From Streptomyces sp. HNM0574 (GTDB lineage Bacteria; Actinomycetota; Actinomycetes; Streptomycetales; Streptomycetaceae): DNA of 64,000 nucleotides. The notes under the pieces were generated by a model, which was given only the letters and a program-made list of their open reading frames with translations, did not search any database and was not told where the DNA came from. The stretch is taken from positions 791,991 to 855,990 of the forward strand of contig NZ_JAASAH010000001.1 of assembly GCF_012726235.1 (NCBI RefSeq). Reading direction: 5' to 3'. Shown here piece after piece: positions 26,214 through 36,009 of this stretch (position 1 is the first letter of the stretch; every line of letters starts with the position of its first letter). Both the position numbers and the translations under genes were made by a program.

Positions 26214-27965
26214 GTGGCAGCACCGAAGAAAGGCCGCAGGACCCCGGCCGGGCAGGGGAAGCCATGGCGTTCGCTGACGCTGATCCTGCTGGCCATGGTG
26301 GGGCTGACAGTGGGCATGTTCGCCTCCGGCCAGACCACTCCGCGACTGGGCATCGACCTCGCGGGCGGTACCAGCATCACGCTGGAGGCCAAGAACCAGC
26401 CGGGCCGCCCTGACGCGATCAACCCGACGAACATGCAGACCGCCGTCGGCATCATCGAGCGGCGCGTCAACGGTCTGGGTGTCTCCGAGGCCGAGGTCCA
26501 GACCCAGGGCGACCGGCACATCATCGCCAACATCCCCCGGGGCACCAACGAGAAGCAGGCACGGGAACAGGTCGGTACGACGGCCGAACTCGGCTTCCGC
26601 CCCGTGCTGTCGATGGCGCAGACCACCAAGCAGCAGCCGCAGCAGCCCGAGCCGGAGTCCTCGGCGGGCGAGACCGGCGGCGAGAAGCAGCCCGAGAAGG
26701 ACACCCCGCCGCAGGGCCGCGCCGTCACCGACGGCCTCAAGACCACGGCGGACAAGACCCCTTCGCCCCAGGCGACGGACGGCGACGAGGGCGCGCAGAG
26801 CGAAGCCCCCACCGCCCCGCCCCAGCAGCAGATGCCCCAGCCGCCCGGCGTGCCCAAGAAGCTCGCGGGTGAGCTGGAGAAGCTCGACTGCACCACCAAG
26901 AAGGCACGCGCCGACGCCAGTTCGGCCGCCGCTGCCGCCCAGCCCGACGAGCCGGTCGTCGCGTGTGACCAGAAGGAGAAGGTCAAGTACGCGCTCGGCC
27001 CGATCGCCGTCAAGGGCAAGAACGTCAAGGACGCCCAGGCATCCCTCGACCAGCAGAGCGGTCAGGGCTGGATCGTCAACATGTCCTTCGACGACAAGGG
27101 CAGCAAGCAGTTCGCCTCCGTCACCGGCGACCTGTCCAAGAACCAGCCCCCGCAGAACCAGTTCGCGATCACGCTGGACGGTGAGGTCGCCTCCGCGCCC
27201 TCCGTCAACGGCCCGATCGGCGGCGGCAACGCGATGATCTCCGGCAGCTTCACCCAGCAGTCGGCCGAGGACCTGGCCAACATCCTGTCCTTCGGCGCGC
27301 TCCCGCTGACCTTCGAGGAATCGGACGTCACGACCGTCACCGCCGCGCTCGGCAGCGACCAGCTCTCGGCCGGTCTCATCGCCGGCGCCATCGGTCTCGC
27401 GCTCGTCGTGATCTACCTGATCGTGTACTACCGCGGCCTGTCGGTCATCGCGCTGCTCAGCCTGCTGGTCTCCGGCGTCCTGACGTACACGATCATGACC
27501 TTGCTCGGACCGGCCATCGGCTTCGCGCTCAACCTGCCGGCCGTCTGCGGTGCGATCGTCGCGATCGGTATCACCGCCGACTCGTTCATCGTCTACTTCG
27601 AACGGGTCAGGGACGAGATCCGCGAGGGCAGAACGCTCCGGCCCGCCGTCGAGCGCGGCTGGCCCCGGGCCCGACGCACCATCCTGGTCTCGGACTTCGT
27701 GTCGTTCCTCTCCGCCGCGGTGCTGTTCGTCGTCACCGTCGGCAAGGTGCAGGGCTTCGCGTTCACGCTCGGGCTCACCACGCTGCTCGACGTCGTCGTG
27801 GTGTTCTTCTTCACCAAGCCGCTGATGACGCTGTTCTCCCGGACCCGCTTCTTCGCGAGCGGTCACCCCTGGTCGGGGCTCGACCCGCGGCGGCTCGGCG
27901 CCAAGCCCCCGCTGCGCAGGGGCCGTCGTCCCTCCGTCGTCAGCACCGACCCGAAGGAGGCCTGA
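26214..27965 (+). CDS. secD: protein translocase subunit SecD
   Basis: Predicted 583-residue membrane protein that, with SecF, uses the proton gradient to pull secreted proteins across the membrane. The first helix is at about residues 20-38, followed by the D-motif GIDLAGGTSITLEA. Five more helices lie between residues 385 and 545 and contain GITADSFIVYFERVRDEIREG, with the charged residues needed for proton flow. The extracytoplasmic domain carries a Pro/Gln/Glu-rich insert (about residues 135-215), seen in actinobacterial SecD. The GTG at 26214 has GGGAGAGA upstream. The secF ATG follows one base after its stop. Confidence 0.96.
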   Translation: MAAPKKGRRTPAGQGKPWRSLTLILLAMVGLTVGMFASGQTTPRLGIDLAGGTSITLEAKNQPGRPDAINPTNMQTAVGIIERRVNGLGVSEAEVQTQGDRHIIANIPRGTNEKQAREQVGTTAELGFRPVLSMAQTTKQQPQQPEPESSAGETGGEKQPEKDTPPQGRAVTDGLKTTADKTPSPQATDGDEGAQSEAPTAPPQQQMPQPPGVPKKLAGELEKLDCTTKKARADASSAAAAAQPDEPVVACDQKEKVKYALGPIAVKGKNVKDAQASLDQQSGQGWIVNMSFDDKGSKQFASVTGDLSKNQPPQNQFAITLDGEVASAPSVNGPIGGGNAMISGSFTQQSAEDLANILSFGALPLTFEESDVTTVTAALGSDQLSAGLIAGAIGLALVVIYLIVYYRGLSVIALLSLLVSGVLTYTIMTLLGPAIGFALNLPAVCGAIVAIGITADSFIVYFERVRDEIREGRTLRPAVERGWPRARRTILVSDFVSFLSAAVLFVVTVGKVQGFAFTLGLTTLLDVVVVFFFTKPLMTLFSRTRFFASGHPWSGLDPRRLGAKPPLRRGRRPSVVSTDPKEA

Positions 27966-27966
27966 G

Positions 27967-29148
27967 ATGTCGCGACTTGGCGATCTCGGCGCCCGGCTGT
28001 ACCGCGGTGACATCGGCTACGACTTCATCGGCAAGCGGAAGTTCTGGTACGCCGTCTCGATCCTGATCACGATCACGGCGTTCGTGGGCCTCGCGGTCCG
28101 CGGCCTCGTGATGGGCATCGAGTTCGAGGGCGGCGCCGTCCTGACGACGCCGAAGACCAGCGCCAGCGTCCAGCACACCAGCGAGGTGGCGGAGGAGGCC
28201 TCCGGGCACACCGCCATCGTCCAGAAGCTGGGCAGCGGCGGCATGCGCATCCAGATCTCCGGCGTCGACACCGAGAAGTCGACCCAGGTCAAGGAGCAGC
28301 TCGCCGAGGAGCTGAAGGTCGACCCGAACCAGGTCGACACCCAGCTCGTCGGCCCCAGTTGGGGCGAGCAGATCGCGAACAAGGCCTGGCTCGGCCTCGC
28401 GATCTTCATGGTCCTCGTGGTGATCTACCTGGCCATCGCCTTCGAGTGGCGGATGGCTCTGGCCGCGCTGATCGCGCTCATCCACGACCTCACCATCACC
28501 GTCGGGGTGTACGCCCTGGTCGGCTTCGAGGTCACCCCGGGCACGGTCATCGGTCTGCTGACGATCCTCGGCTACTCGCTGTACGACACGGTCGTCGTCT
28601 TCGACGGCCTGCGCGAGAGCACGACGAACGTCACCAAGCAGACCCGCTTCACCTACAGCGAGATCGCGAACCGGAGCATCAACGCGACCCTGGTGCGGTC
28701 CATCAACACCACGGTCGTGGCGCTGCTCCCGGTCGCCGGCCTGCTGTTCATCGGCGGCGGCCTGCTCGGCGGCGGCATGCTGAACGACATCGCCCTCTCG
28801 CTGTTCGTCGGCCTCGCCGCCGGCGCGTACTCCTCGATCTTCATCGCGACCCCGCTGGTCGCGGACTTCAAGGAGCGCGAGCCGCGGATGAAGTCCCTCG
28901 CCCGGCGCGTGCACGCCAAGCGCGCCAAGGCCGAGGAGCGCGACCACCAGGGCGACGACGGGGACGGCGACGACGGGGACGCCTCCCCGTCCGACGGCCC
29001 GCTGCCCTCCGGCGCCTCGCTCACCGTGGGGGAAGCGCCCGCGGGCACGACCCCGGCGGCGGCCGGCGCCCCCGGGGCCCCGGGCCAGCGCAGCCAGCCC
29101 TCCCCGCGGGGCAAGGGCCGCGGCCGCCCCTCAGGAAAGCGCAGGTGA
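27967..29148 (+). CDS. secF: protein translocase subunit SecF
   Basis: Predicted 393-residue partner of SecD. The first helix is at about residues 30-50, followed by the GIEFEGGAVLTT motif. Five helices lie between residues 140 and 305 and include TILGYSLYDTVVVFDGLRE and the ARG/ASN-rich IANRSINATLVRSINTT. The final 80 residues are a cytoplasmic, Ala/Pro/Gly-rich tail. A clear AGGAGG sits before the ATG. The GTG of apt overlaps the stop. Confidence 0.96.
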   Translation: MSRLGDLGARLYRGDIGYDFIGKRKFWYAVSILITITAFVGLAVRGLVMGIEFEGGAVLTTPKTSASVQHTSEVAEEASGHTAIVQKLGSGGMRIQISGVDTEKSTQVKEQLAEELKVDPNQVDTQLVGPSWGEQIANKAWLGLAIFMVLVVIYLAIAFEWRMALAALIALIHDLTITVGVYALVGFEVTPGTVIGLLTILGYSLYDTVVVFDGLRESTTNVTKQTRFTYSEIANRSINATLVRSINTTVVALLPVAGLLFIGGGLLGGGMLNDIALSLFVGLAAGAYSSIFIATPLVADFKEREPRMKSLARRVHAKRAKAEERDHQGDDGDGDDGDASPSDGPLPSGASLTVGEAPAGTTPAAAGAPGAPGQRSQPSPRGKGRGRPSGKRR

Positions 29149-29732
29149 ACGACGTGAGCAGCATCAGTGACACCCGGGAGTCCGCGGGCGTCCCCGATTC
29201 CGTCCGGCAGCTGCTGACGGACCGCATCCGGGACGTCGCGGACTACCCGAAGCCGGGCGTGATGTTCAAGGACATCACCCCGCTGCTGGCGGACGCCGAG
29301 GCGTTCGCGGTGCTCACGGACGCCCTGGCGGAGATCGCGCGGGAGCGCGGCGCCACGAAGATCGTGGGCCTGGAGGCCCGCGGCTTCATCCTCGCGGCCC
29401 CCGCGGCGGTACGGGCCGGCGTCGGCTTCGTACCCGTACGCAAGGCGGGCAAGCTGCCCGGCGCGACCCTCGCCCAGTCCTACGAGCTGGAGTACGGCAG
29501 CGCCGAGATCGAGGTGCACGCCGAGGACCTCGCCGAGGGGGACCGGGTGCTCGTCATCGACGACGTGCTCGCCACCGGCGGTACGGCCGAGGCGTCGCTC
29601 CAGCTCATCCGGCGGGCGGGAGCCCAGGTCGCGGGCGTCGCCATACTGATGGAGCTCGGCTTCCTCGACGGGCGCGGGCGGATGGCCCCCGCGCTGGCGG
29701 GCGCCCCGCTCGACTGCCTGGTCACCGTCTGA
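29145..29732 (+). CDS. apt: adenine phosphoribosyltransferase
   Basis: Predicted 195-residue salvage enzyme that makes AMP from adenine and PRPP. It has the family sequence RDVADYPKPGVMFKDITPLL, the substrate segment KIVGLEARGFILAAP, and the PRPP-binding motif VLVIDDVLATGGTA near residues 134-147. I chose the GTG at 29145, which overlaps the secF stop (GTGA) and has AGGAAAG 5 bases upstream. A second GTG three codons later is possible. The order secDF-apt-relA is conserved in actinobacteria and puts AMP salvage next to the (p)ppGpp enzyme. Confidence 0.94.
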   Translation: MNDVSSISDTRESAGVPDSVRQLLTDRIRDVADYPKPGVMFKDITPLLADAEAFAVLTDALAEIARERGATKIVGLEARGFILAAPAAVRAGVGFVPVRKAGKLPGATLAQSYELEYGSAEIEVHAEDLAEGDRVLVIDDVLATGGTAEASLQLIRRAGAQVAGVAILMELGFLDGRGRMAPALAGAPLDCLVTV

Positions 29733-29740
29733 CCCGAGCC

Positions 29741-29813
29741 ACGGCGGCACAGCACGGCGGCATCCGCGAGGGCCCTGTACCTTGCGGAGCCGACGGCCGT
29801 ACTGTGCCGCCGT
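29741..29813. repeat. inverted repeat between apt and relA
   Basis: The 12-base arms ACGGCGGCACAG (29741-29752) and CTGTGCCGCCGT (29802-29813) are perfect complements separated by 49 bases. It begins 8 bases after the apt stop. It could end apt transcription or lie in a relA leader or operator. The rest of the 255-base gap shows no clear promoter. Confidence 0.4.
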
Positions 29814-29987
29814 CGTGCTGTGCGGGGATTCCCGCCGCCCGGCGCCCCGCCCCGACGCCCCTCCGCACCGCCGGGGAGCGCGCCGGGCAGGTGTTCGCCG
29901 CCGCCGTCGCAGGGCAGCGGCGGGCAGGGCGCCGATACCATGGCAGTCCGGCCCCCGAGCCGGACTGAGGTCCAACGAGGAGTGCTC

Positions 29988-32600
29988 TTGCCAGACGAGG
30001 CTCAGCCGCTCACCGCCGCACAGCGGGAAGCCGAGGCCCGTGGCGCAGCCGCCACGGGCGGGGGCAAGACGTCCGCGCAGGGCGGCACGAACGACGGCGA
30101 CCCCGCAGCGGGCCGGCCCGCGCAGGGCGCCGCCAACCCGGCGGCCGAGGCGGCGCCGCCCGCGGTCCGGGGCCCCGGCCCCACGAACGGCAGCACGCCC
30201 GCCGGCACCGAACCGGCCCGGGCCGAGGACGGCTCCCGCGAGCGCGTCGCCCCGGCCCGCGCGGTCTCCGGCGTCTCCGGGCGCTCCGGCTCGTCCAACC
30301 GCGTACGGGCCCGGCTCGCGCGCCTCGGCGTGCAGCGCTCCAGCCCGTTCAACCCCGTGCTGGAGCCGCTGCTGCGGATAGTGCGGAGCAACGACCCCAA
30401 GATGGAGTCGGCGACGCTCCGCCAGATCGAGCGCGCCTACCAGGTCGCCGAACGCTGGCACCGCGGCCAGAAGCGCAAGAGCGGCGACCCGTACATCACG
30501 CACCCGCTCGCCGTGACGACGATCCTCGCCGAGCTCGGCATGGACCCGGCGACGCTGATGGCGGGCCTGCTGCACGACACCGTCGAGGACACCGAGTACG
30601 GACTCGACACCCTGCGCCGGGACTTCGGCGACCAGGTCGCCCTGCTCGTCGACGGCGTCACCAAGCTGGACAAGGTGAAGTTCGGCGAGGCCGCGCAGGC
30701 CGAGACCGTCCGCAAGATGGTCGTCGCGATGGCCAAGGACCCGCGGGTGCTGGTCATCAAGCTCGCCGACCGGCTGCACAACATGCGCACGATGCGCTAC
30801 CTCAAGCGGGAGAAGCAGGAGCAGAAGGCCAGGGAGACCCTGGAGATCTTCGCCCCGCTCGCGCACCGCCTGGGCATGAACACCATCAAGTGGGAGCTGG
30901 AGGACCTCGCCTTCGCGATCCTCTACCCCAAGATGTACGACGAGATCGTCCGCCTCGTCGCCGAGCGCGCGCCCAAGCGGGACGAGTACCTGGCCGTCGT
31001 CACCGACGAGGTGCAGGCCGACCTGCGCGCCGCCCGGATCAAGGCCACCGTCACCGGGCGGCCGAAGCACTACTACAGCGTCTACCAGAAGATGATCGTC
31101 CGCGGCCGGGACTTCGCGGAGATCTACGACCTGGTCGGCATCCGCGTCCTGGTGGACACCGTCCGCGACTGCTACGCGGCACTGGGCACCGTCCACGCCC
31201 GCTGGAACCCGGTTCCGGGGCGGTTCAAGGACTACATCGCGATGCCCAAGTTCAACATGTACCAGTCGCTGCACACGACGGTGATCGGCCCCGGCGGCAA
31301 GCCCGTCGAGCTCCAGATCCGCACCTTCGACATGCACCGCCGCGCCGAATACGGCATCGCCGCGCACTGGAAGTACAAGCAGCAGGCCGTGGCCGGGACT
31401 TCGAAGGTCCGCACGGATGTGCCCAAGGGTGGCGGGAAAGACGACACCGTCAACGACATGTCCTGGCTGCGGCAGTTGCTCGACTGGCAGAAGGAGACGG
31501 AGGACCCGGGCGAGTTCCTGGAGTCGCTCCGCTTCGACCTCTCGCGCAACGAGGTCTTCGTCTTCACGCCGAAGGGCGACGTCATAGCGCTCCCGGCCGG
31601 AGCCACCCCCGTCGACTTCGCGTACGCCGTGCACACCGAGGTCGGGCACCGCACCATCGGCGCCCGCGTCAACGGCCGTCTGGTGCCGCTCGAATCGACC
31701 CTCGACAACGGCGACACCGTCGAGGTCTTCACCTCCAAGGCACCCGGCGCCGGCCCCTCGCGGGACTGGCTCGGCTTCGTCAAGTCCCCCCGCGCGCGCA
31801 ACAAGATCCGCGCCTGGTTCACGCGCGAGCGCCGGGACGAGGCCATCGAGCAGGGCAAGGACGAGATCGCCCGCGCGATGCGCAAGCAGAACCTGCCGAT
31901 CCAGCGCATCCTCACCGGCGACTCCCTCGTCACCCTCGCGCACGAGATGCGCTACCCGGACATCTCCGCGCTGTACGCCGCCATCGGCGAGGGCCACGTC
32001 TCCGCGCAGAACGTCGTGCAGAAGCTCGTCCAGTCCCTCGGCGGCGAGGACGCGGCCAACGAGGACCTGGCCGAGACCGCCTCGCCCATGCCGGTGCGCT
32101 CCAAGCGCCGCTCGCCCGCCGATCCCGGAGTGGTCGTCAAGGGCGTCGACGACGTGTGGGTCAAGCTGGCCCGCTGCTGCACACCGGTGCCGGGAGACCC
32201 GATCATCGGCTTCGTCACCCGCGGCAGCGGCGTCTCCGTGCACCGTGCCGACTGCGTCAACGTCGACTCCCTCTCCAAGGAGCCGGAGCGGATGCTGGAG
32301 GTCGAGTGGGCGCCGACGCAGTCCTCGGTCTTCCTCGTCGCCATCCAGGTCGAGGCGCTGGACCGCTCCCGGCTGCTGTCCGACGTCACCCGCGTGCTGT
32401 CCGACCAGCACGTCAACATCCTCTCGGCGGCCGTCCAGACCTCCCGGGACCGGGTGGCGACCTCCCGCTTCACCTTCGAGATGGGCGACCCGAAGCACCT
32501 CGGCCACGTCCTGAAGGCAGTACGCGGCGTCGAGGGCGTCTACGACGTCTACCGCGTCACCTCGTCCAAGGGACAGCACGGGCAGCACGGGCAGGGCTGA
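29988..32600 (+). CDS. relA: bifunctional (p)ppGpp synthetase/hydrolase RelA/SpoT family
   Basis: Predicted 870-residue stringent-response enzyme. An Ala/Gly-rich, probably disordered region covers residues 1-110. The HD hydrolase domain follows with an intact HDTVED motif (about residues 195-200). The synthetase domain (about 340-470) contains [16 protein letters not shown] and [16 protein letters not shown] starts near 519 ([15 protein letters not shown]), and a C-terminal ACT domain lies near 785-860. The intact HD motif argues for both synthesis and breakdown. I chose the TTG at 29988, 5 bases after GAGGAG, which gives [12 protein letters not shown] as in S. coelicolor from memory. The ATG at 29940 is an alternative that would ignore this ribosome site. 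A convergent terminator follows. Confidence 0.94.
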   Translation: MPDEAQPLTAAQREAEARGAAATGGGKTSAQGGTNDGDPAAGRPAQGAANPAAEAAPPAVRGPGPTNGSTPAGTEPARAEDGSRERVAPARAVSGVSGRSGSSNRVRARLARLGVQRSSPFNPVLEPLLRIVRSNDPKMESATLRQIERAYQVAERWHRGQKRKSGDPYITHPLAVTTILAELGMDPATLMAGLLHDTVEDTEYGLDTLRRDFGDQVALLVDGVTKLDKVKFGEAAQAETVRKMVVAMAKDPRVLVIKLADRLHNMRTMRYLKREKQEQKARETLEIFAPLAHRLGMNTIKWELEDLAFAILYPKMYDEIVRLVAERAPKRDEYLAVVTDEVQADLRAARIKATVTGRPKHYYSVYQKMIVRGRDFAEIYDLVGIRVLVDTVRDCYAALGTVHARWNPVPGRFKDYIAMPKFNMYQSLHTTVIGPGGKPVELQIRTFDMHRRAEYGIAAHWKYKQQAVAGTSKVRTDVPKGGGKDDTVNDMSWLRQLLDWQKETEDPGEFLESLRFDLSRNEVFVFTPKGDVIALPAGATPVDFAYAVHTEVGHRTIGARVNGRLVPLESTLDNGDTVEVFTSKAPGAGPSRDWLGFVKSPRARNKIRAWFTRERRDEAIEQGKDEIARAMRKQNLPIQRILTGDSLVTLAHEMRYPDISALYAAIGEGHVSAQNVVQKLVQSLGGEDAANEDLAETASPMPVRSKRRSPADPGVVVKGVDDVWVKLARCCTPVPGDPIIGFVTRGSGVSVHRADCVNVDSLSKEPERMLEVEWAPTQSSVFLVAIQVEALDRSRLLSDVTRVLSDQHVNILSAAVQTSRDRVATSRFTFEMGDPKHLGHVLKAVRGVEGVYDVYRVTSSKGQHGQHGQG

Positions 32601-32674
32601 ACGGGGGGCGGGTCCGCGGTGAACGCCCCACCGCCGCCCCGGAGTTCGACGGGCCGACCGCACCGGAAACGGAA

Positions 32675-32708
32675 GAGGCCCCGCCGGTCCCAGGACCGGC
32701 GGGGCCTC
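32675..32708. terminator. two-way hairpin terminator between relA and the DUF349 gene
   Basis: A 16-base-pair perfect stem (32675-32690 with 32693-32708) has a very tight centre (CA). It lies between two convergent genes and can serve both. Confidence 0.8.
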
Positions 32709-32727
32709 GTGTGTGCCCGGGGGCGGT

Positions 32728-33957
32728 TCAGCCGCCGAACTCCTCCAGGCCCTTCATGGCCTGGTCCAGGAGCTGCTGGCGGCCCTCCAGTTCCTTCTCC
32801 AGCTTCTCCGCCTTCGCCGTGTTGCCCGCGGCGCGGGCCTGCTCGATCTGGCGGCGCAGCTTGTCGGCGGCCTCCTGCAACTGGCCGGTGAGACCCTCGG
32901 CGCGGGCCCGCGCCTCCGGGTTGGTGCGGCGCCACTCGGCCTCCTCGGCCTCCTGGATCGCCCGCTCCACCGCGTGCATACGGCCCTCGATCTTCGGCTT
33001 CGCCTCACGCGGCACGTGACCGATCGCGTCCCAGCGCTCGTTGAGCGAACGGAACGCGCTGCGGGCCGACTTGAGATCCGTGACCGGGAGCAGCTTCTCC
33101 GCCTCGACGGCCAGCTCCTCCTTCAGCGTCAGGTTCTCCCGCTGCTCCGCGTCCCGCTCGGCGAACACCTCGGACCTGGCCTGGAAGAAGACGTCCTGGG
33201 CGCCGCGGAAGCGCTGCCACAGGTCGTCCTCGTGCTCCCGCTGCGCGCGCCCGGCGGCCTTCCACTCCTGCATCAGGTCCCGGTACTTGGCGGCCGTGGG
33301 GCCCCAGTCCCGCGAGCTGGACAGCGCCTGCGCCTCCTGGACCAGCTTCTCCTTGCGCTTGCGCGCCTCCTCGCGCTGGGCGTCCAGGTGCGCGAAGTGC
33401 TGCTTGCGACGCTTGGAGAAGGCGGACCTGGCGTGCGAGAAGCGGTGCCAGAGCTCGTCGTCCGTCTTGCGGTCCAGCCGGGGGAGGCCCTTCCAACGGT
33501 CCACCAGCGCCCGCAGTTTGTCACCGGCCGCCCGCCACTGTTCGCTCTGCGCGAGCTCTTCGGCCTCGGCGACCAGCGCCTCCTTGGCGGCCTTGGCCTC
33601 CTCGTTGGCCTGTGCCTTCTTGGCCTTGCGCTCCTCGCGGCGCTCCTCGACCGTCTTCGCCAGGGCGTCGAGCCTCACGCGCAGCGCGTCCAGGTCGCCG
33701 ACCGCGTGGTGGGCGTCCACCTGCTCCCGCAGATGCGCGATCGCGGCCTGCGCGTCCTTCGCGGACAGGTCGGTGGTCCTCACCCTGCGCTCGAGGAGGC
33801 CGATCTCCACGACCAGGCCGTCGTACTTGCGCGTGAAGTAGGCGAGGGCCTCCTCGGGAGAGCCAGCCTGCCAGGATCCGACGACCTTCTCGCCCTCGGC
33901 CGTCCGCACGTACACGGTCCCCGTCTCGTCGACGCGGCCCCACGGGTCGCTGCTCAC
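32728..33957 (-). CDS. DUF349 repeat coiled-coil protein
   Basis: Predicted 409-residue, almost wholly helical protein. The N-terminal 40 residues form a small folded part (WGRVDETGTVYVRTAEGE). Three DUF349 repeats then follow, each with an aromatic 'W..LP/R..D..LW.RF' pattern (WKGLPRLDRKTDDELWHRF, then WKAAGRAQREHEDDLWQRF, then RWDAIGHVP). Long charged coiled coils link the repeats. The function is unknown; DUF349 proteins are widespread in actinobacteria and often lie next to relA. The start is the GTG at 33957. It converges on relA. Confidence 0.9.
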   Translation of the reverse strand: MSSDPWGRVDETGTVYVRTAEGEKVVGSWQAGSPEEALAYFTRKYDGLVVEIGLLERRVRTTDLSAKDAQAAIAHLREQVDAHHAVGDLDALRVRLDALAKTVEERREERKAKKAQANEEAKAAKEALVAEAEELAQSEQWRAAGDKLRALVDRWKGLPRLDRKTDDELWHRFSHARSAFSKRRKQHFAHLDAQREEARKRKEKLVQEAQALSSSRDWGPTAAKYRDLMQEWKAAGRAQREHEDDLWQRFRGAQDVFFQARSEVFAERDAEQRENLTLKEELAVEAEKLLPVTDLKSARSAFRSLNERWDAIGHVPREAKPKIEGRMHAVERAIQEAEEAEWRRTNPEARARAEGLTGQLQEAADKLRRQIEQARAAGNTAKAEKLEKELEGRQQLLDQAMKGLEEFGG

Positions 33958-34145
33958 AGCGCCTCCTCCACATGATGCCGATCAGGGCTTCCGCCCCCGG
34001 CATCGTCCACATTTCTCGTCAAGGCCAACATAGGCGACCGGCCCCCGCGCTGTCCGCATCCGGCCGAGGCTGTCTGCAACCGCCGGGCGCGGACGGTGCC
34101 GCGGCCGCGGAGCGCGGGGCTCCGGTCGCGTTCTTCCGGTTCCGG

Positions 34146-35009
34146 TCAGGTCTTCCGTACCGTCGCGCGGTCGATGACGACGTGCGCGTTCGGCGCGGAG
34201 TTCTGCGTCTGCGGGTCCGGTGCCGAACCCGCGGCGGCGATCTTCTCCAGGACGTCCATACCGCCGGTGATCTTCCCGAACGGCGTGTAGTCCGGCGGCA
34301 GTTGGCTGTCCTCGAAGACCAGGAAGAACTGGCTGCCGCCCGAGTCCCGGCCCCGGCCCGAGGCCGCGTCGTACTGGTTGGCCATGGCCACGGTGCCCGC
34401 CGGGTACACCCCGTCCCGCACCTCGGCGTCCTTGAGGTTCTCGTCGGGGACGGTGTACCCGGGGCCGCCCTGGCCGGTGCCCGTCGGGTCGCCGCACTGC
34501 AGCACGTGAATACCCTCGTCGACCAGGCGGTGACAGCGCGTGTGGTCGAAAAAACCCTCGCCCGCGAGGAAGTTGAAGGAGTTCACCGTGCGCGGCGCCT
34601 TCTCCGCGTCCATGGCGACCGTGATGTCACCGCAGTTGGTGCCCAGCGACATGGTGTACGAGGCGGACGCGTCGATCTTCATCGCGGGCTGCGTCTCCCA
34701 CTGTTCGTCCCCGGGCTTCCCATCCGCCGGCTTCCCGCAGGGGTCCTCGCCGCTCTTCCCGCCCCCGCCCCCGCCCTCGCCGGACGCGGACGACGCGCCC
34801 CCCTTCGCGTCCGCCGCTCCGTCCCCGGCGGACCCGCCCTCCCCGCCCGTCACCGCGTACGCCACCGCAGCGACCAGGGCGACGGCCAGGACCGCGCCGC
34901 CCGCCGCCAGCCGGATACGCCGCTTCCGCCGGGCCTCGGCCCGGCGCTGCTCCTGGCGCAGCTGCTTCTGGCGGGCGAGCTGTTTCCTGCGCTGCTCCTT
35001 GCTGACCAC
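34146..35009 (-). CDS. membrane-anchored peptidyl-prolyl cis-trans isomerase (cyclophilin type)
   Basis: Predicted 287-residue protein. A basic N-terminus (KEQRRKQLARQKQLRQEQRR) is followed by one membrane helix (about residues 35-52). Next come a Gly/Ser-rich linker to about residue 100 and an extracytoplasmic cyclophilin domain with FFDHTRCHRLV, GGPGYTVPDEN and SGGSQFFLVFED. Cyclophilins speed up folding at proline bonds, here probably outside the membrane. I chose the GTG at 35009, 7 bases after AAGGAGA; a longer in-frame reading up to 35117 lacks a ribosome site and is Pro/Arg-rich. The neighbourhood relA-cyclophilin-metallohydrolase-hisS is conserved in actinobacteria. Confidence 0.9.
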   Translation of the reverse strand: MVSKEQRRKQLARQKQLRQEQRRAEARRKRRIRLAAGGAVLAVALVAAVAYAVTGGEGGSAGDGAADAKGGASSASGEGGGGGGKSGEDPCGKPADGKPGDEQWETQPAMKIDASASYTMSLGTNCGDITVAMDAEKAPRTVNSFNFLAGEGFFDHTRCHRLVDEGIHVLQCGDPTGTGQGGPGYTVPDENLKDAEVRDGVYPAGTVAMANQYDAASGRGRDSGGSQFFLVFEDSQLPPDYTPFGKITGGMDVLEKIAAAGSAPDPQTQNSAPNAHVVIDRATVRKT

Positions 35010-35279
35010 GGTCGTCTCCTTCGGCGCTGGACGGTGGCGGGCGGCGGGCGCCCCTCTGGTCGGGAGGGACGGCACCGGCGGACGCCGCGGGAGCGGGCGC
35101 CGCCGGGGTACGGACACGGGTTCGCGGCGCCGTGTCGGCCGCCGGTAGGCTGAGGGTTCTCATCGATCATCGGCGCCGTCGTTCCGCCACGTGAGCGTCA
35201 CCACGTGCACCGCTCGCGGGGAACGACAGCCGGGTGACCGACAGCCGTGAATTCACTGCCGGACGACTGAAGGACGATC

Positions 35280-35999
35280 GTGCTCGTTGCCGGGTTCCCC
35301 GCCGGGGCCTGGGGGACCAATTGCTATCTGGTCGCCCCCGCCGCCGGTGAGGAGTGCATCATCATCGACCCGGGCCACCAGGCCGCCGAAGGGGTCGAGG
35401 AAGCCCTCGCCAAGCACCGGCTGAAGCCGGTCGCCGTCATGCTCACGCATGGCCACATCGACCATGTCGCCTCCGTGGTGCCGGTCTGCGGGGCGCACGA
35501 CGTCCCCGCCTGGATCCACCCCGAGGACCGCTACATGATGAGCGACCCGGAGAAGGCGCTCGGCCGCACCATCGGCTCCCAGCTGATGGGCGAGCTGACC
35601 GTCGGCGAGCCGGACGACGTCGCCGAGCTGACCGACGGCGCCACCCTGAACCTGGCCGGTCTGGAGCTGACCGTCGCGCACGCCCCGGGCCATACCAAGG
35701 GGTCGGTGACCTTCCGGATGCCCGAACAGGCCGACGTACCGCCGGTCTTCTTCTCGGGCGACCTGCTGTTCGCCGGCTCCATCGGACGTACCGACCTGCC
35801 CGGCGGCGACCACGCCGAGATCCTCCGCTCGCTGGCCCGCGTGTGCCTGCCGCAGGAGGACGAGACCGTGGTGCTGTCCGGCCACGGCCCCCAGACCACC
35901 ATCGGCCGCGAGCGCGCCGCCAACCCGTTCCTGCGGGACGTGGCGGCCGGCGGCCCCGGGAGCGGTGGGATCGACATCGCTCCGCGACGAGGAATGTGA
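35280..35999 (+). CDS. metallo-beta-lactamase fold hydrolase (glyoxalase II-like)
   Basis: Predicted 239-residue metal-dependent hydrolase. The zinc motif THGHIDH is at about residues 61-67. Further ligands are the His in APGHTKGS (about 139), the Asp in FSGDLLF (about 160) and the final His in [11 protein letters not shown] (about 203). This is the glyoxalase II/YcbL pattern, acting on thioesters or related substrates; the true substrate is unknown. The GTG at 35280 follows GAAGGAC. hisS begins 10 bases after its stop, so the two are probably cotranscribed. Confidence 0.92.
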   Translation: MLVAGFPAGAWGTNCYLVAPAAGEECIIIDPGHQAAEGVEEALAKHRLKPVAVMLTHGHIDHVASVVPVCGAHDVPAWIHPEDRYMMSDPEKALGRTIGSQLMGELTVGEPDDVAELTDGATLNLAGLELTVAHAPGHTKGSVTFRMPEQADVPPVFFSGDLLFAGSIGRTDLPGGDHAEILRSLARVCLPQEDETVVLSGHGPQTTIGRERAANPFLRDVAAGGPGSGGIDIAPRRGM

Positions 36000-36009
36000 C
36001 GAGAGACCG

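Noticed and set aside
29820..29987. RelA start further upstream at 29820 or 29940
   Set aside because: The extra residues are Pro/Arg-rich and unlike the family, while GAGGAG followed by TTG at 29988 gives the expected N-terminus.
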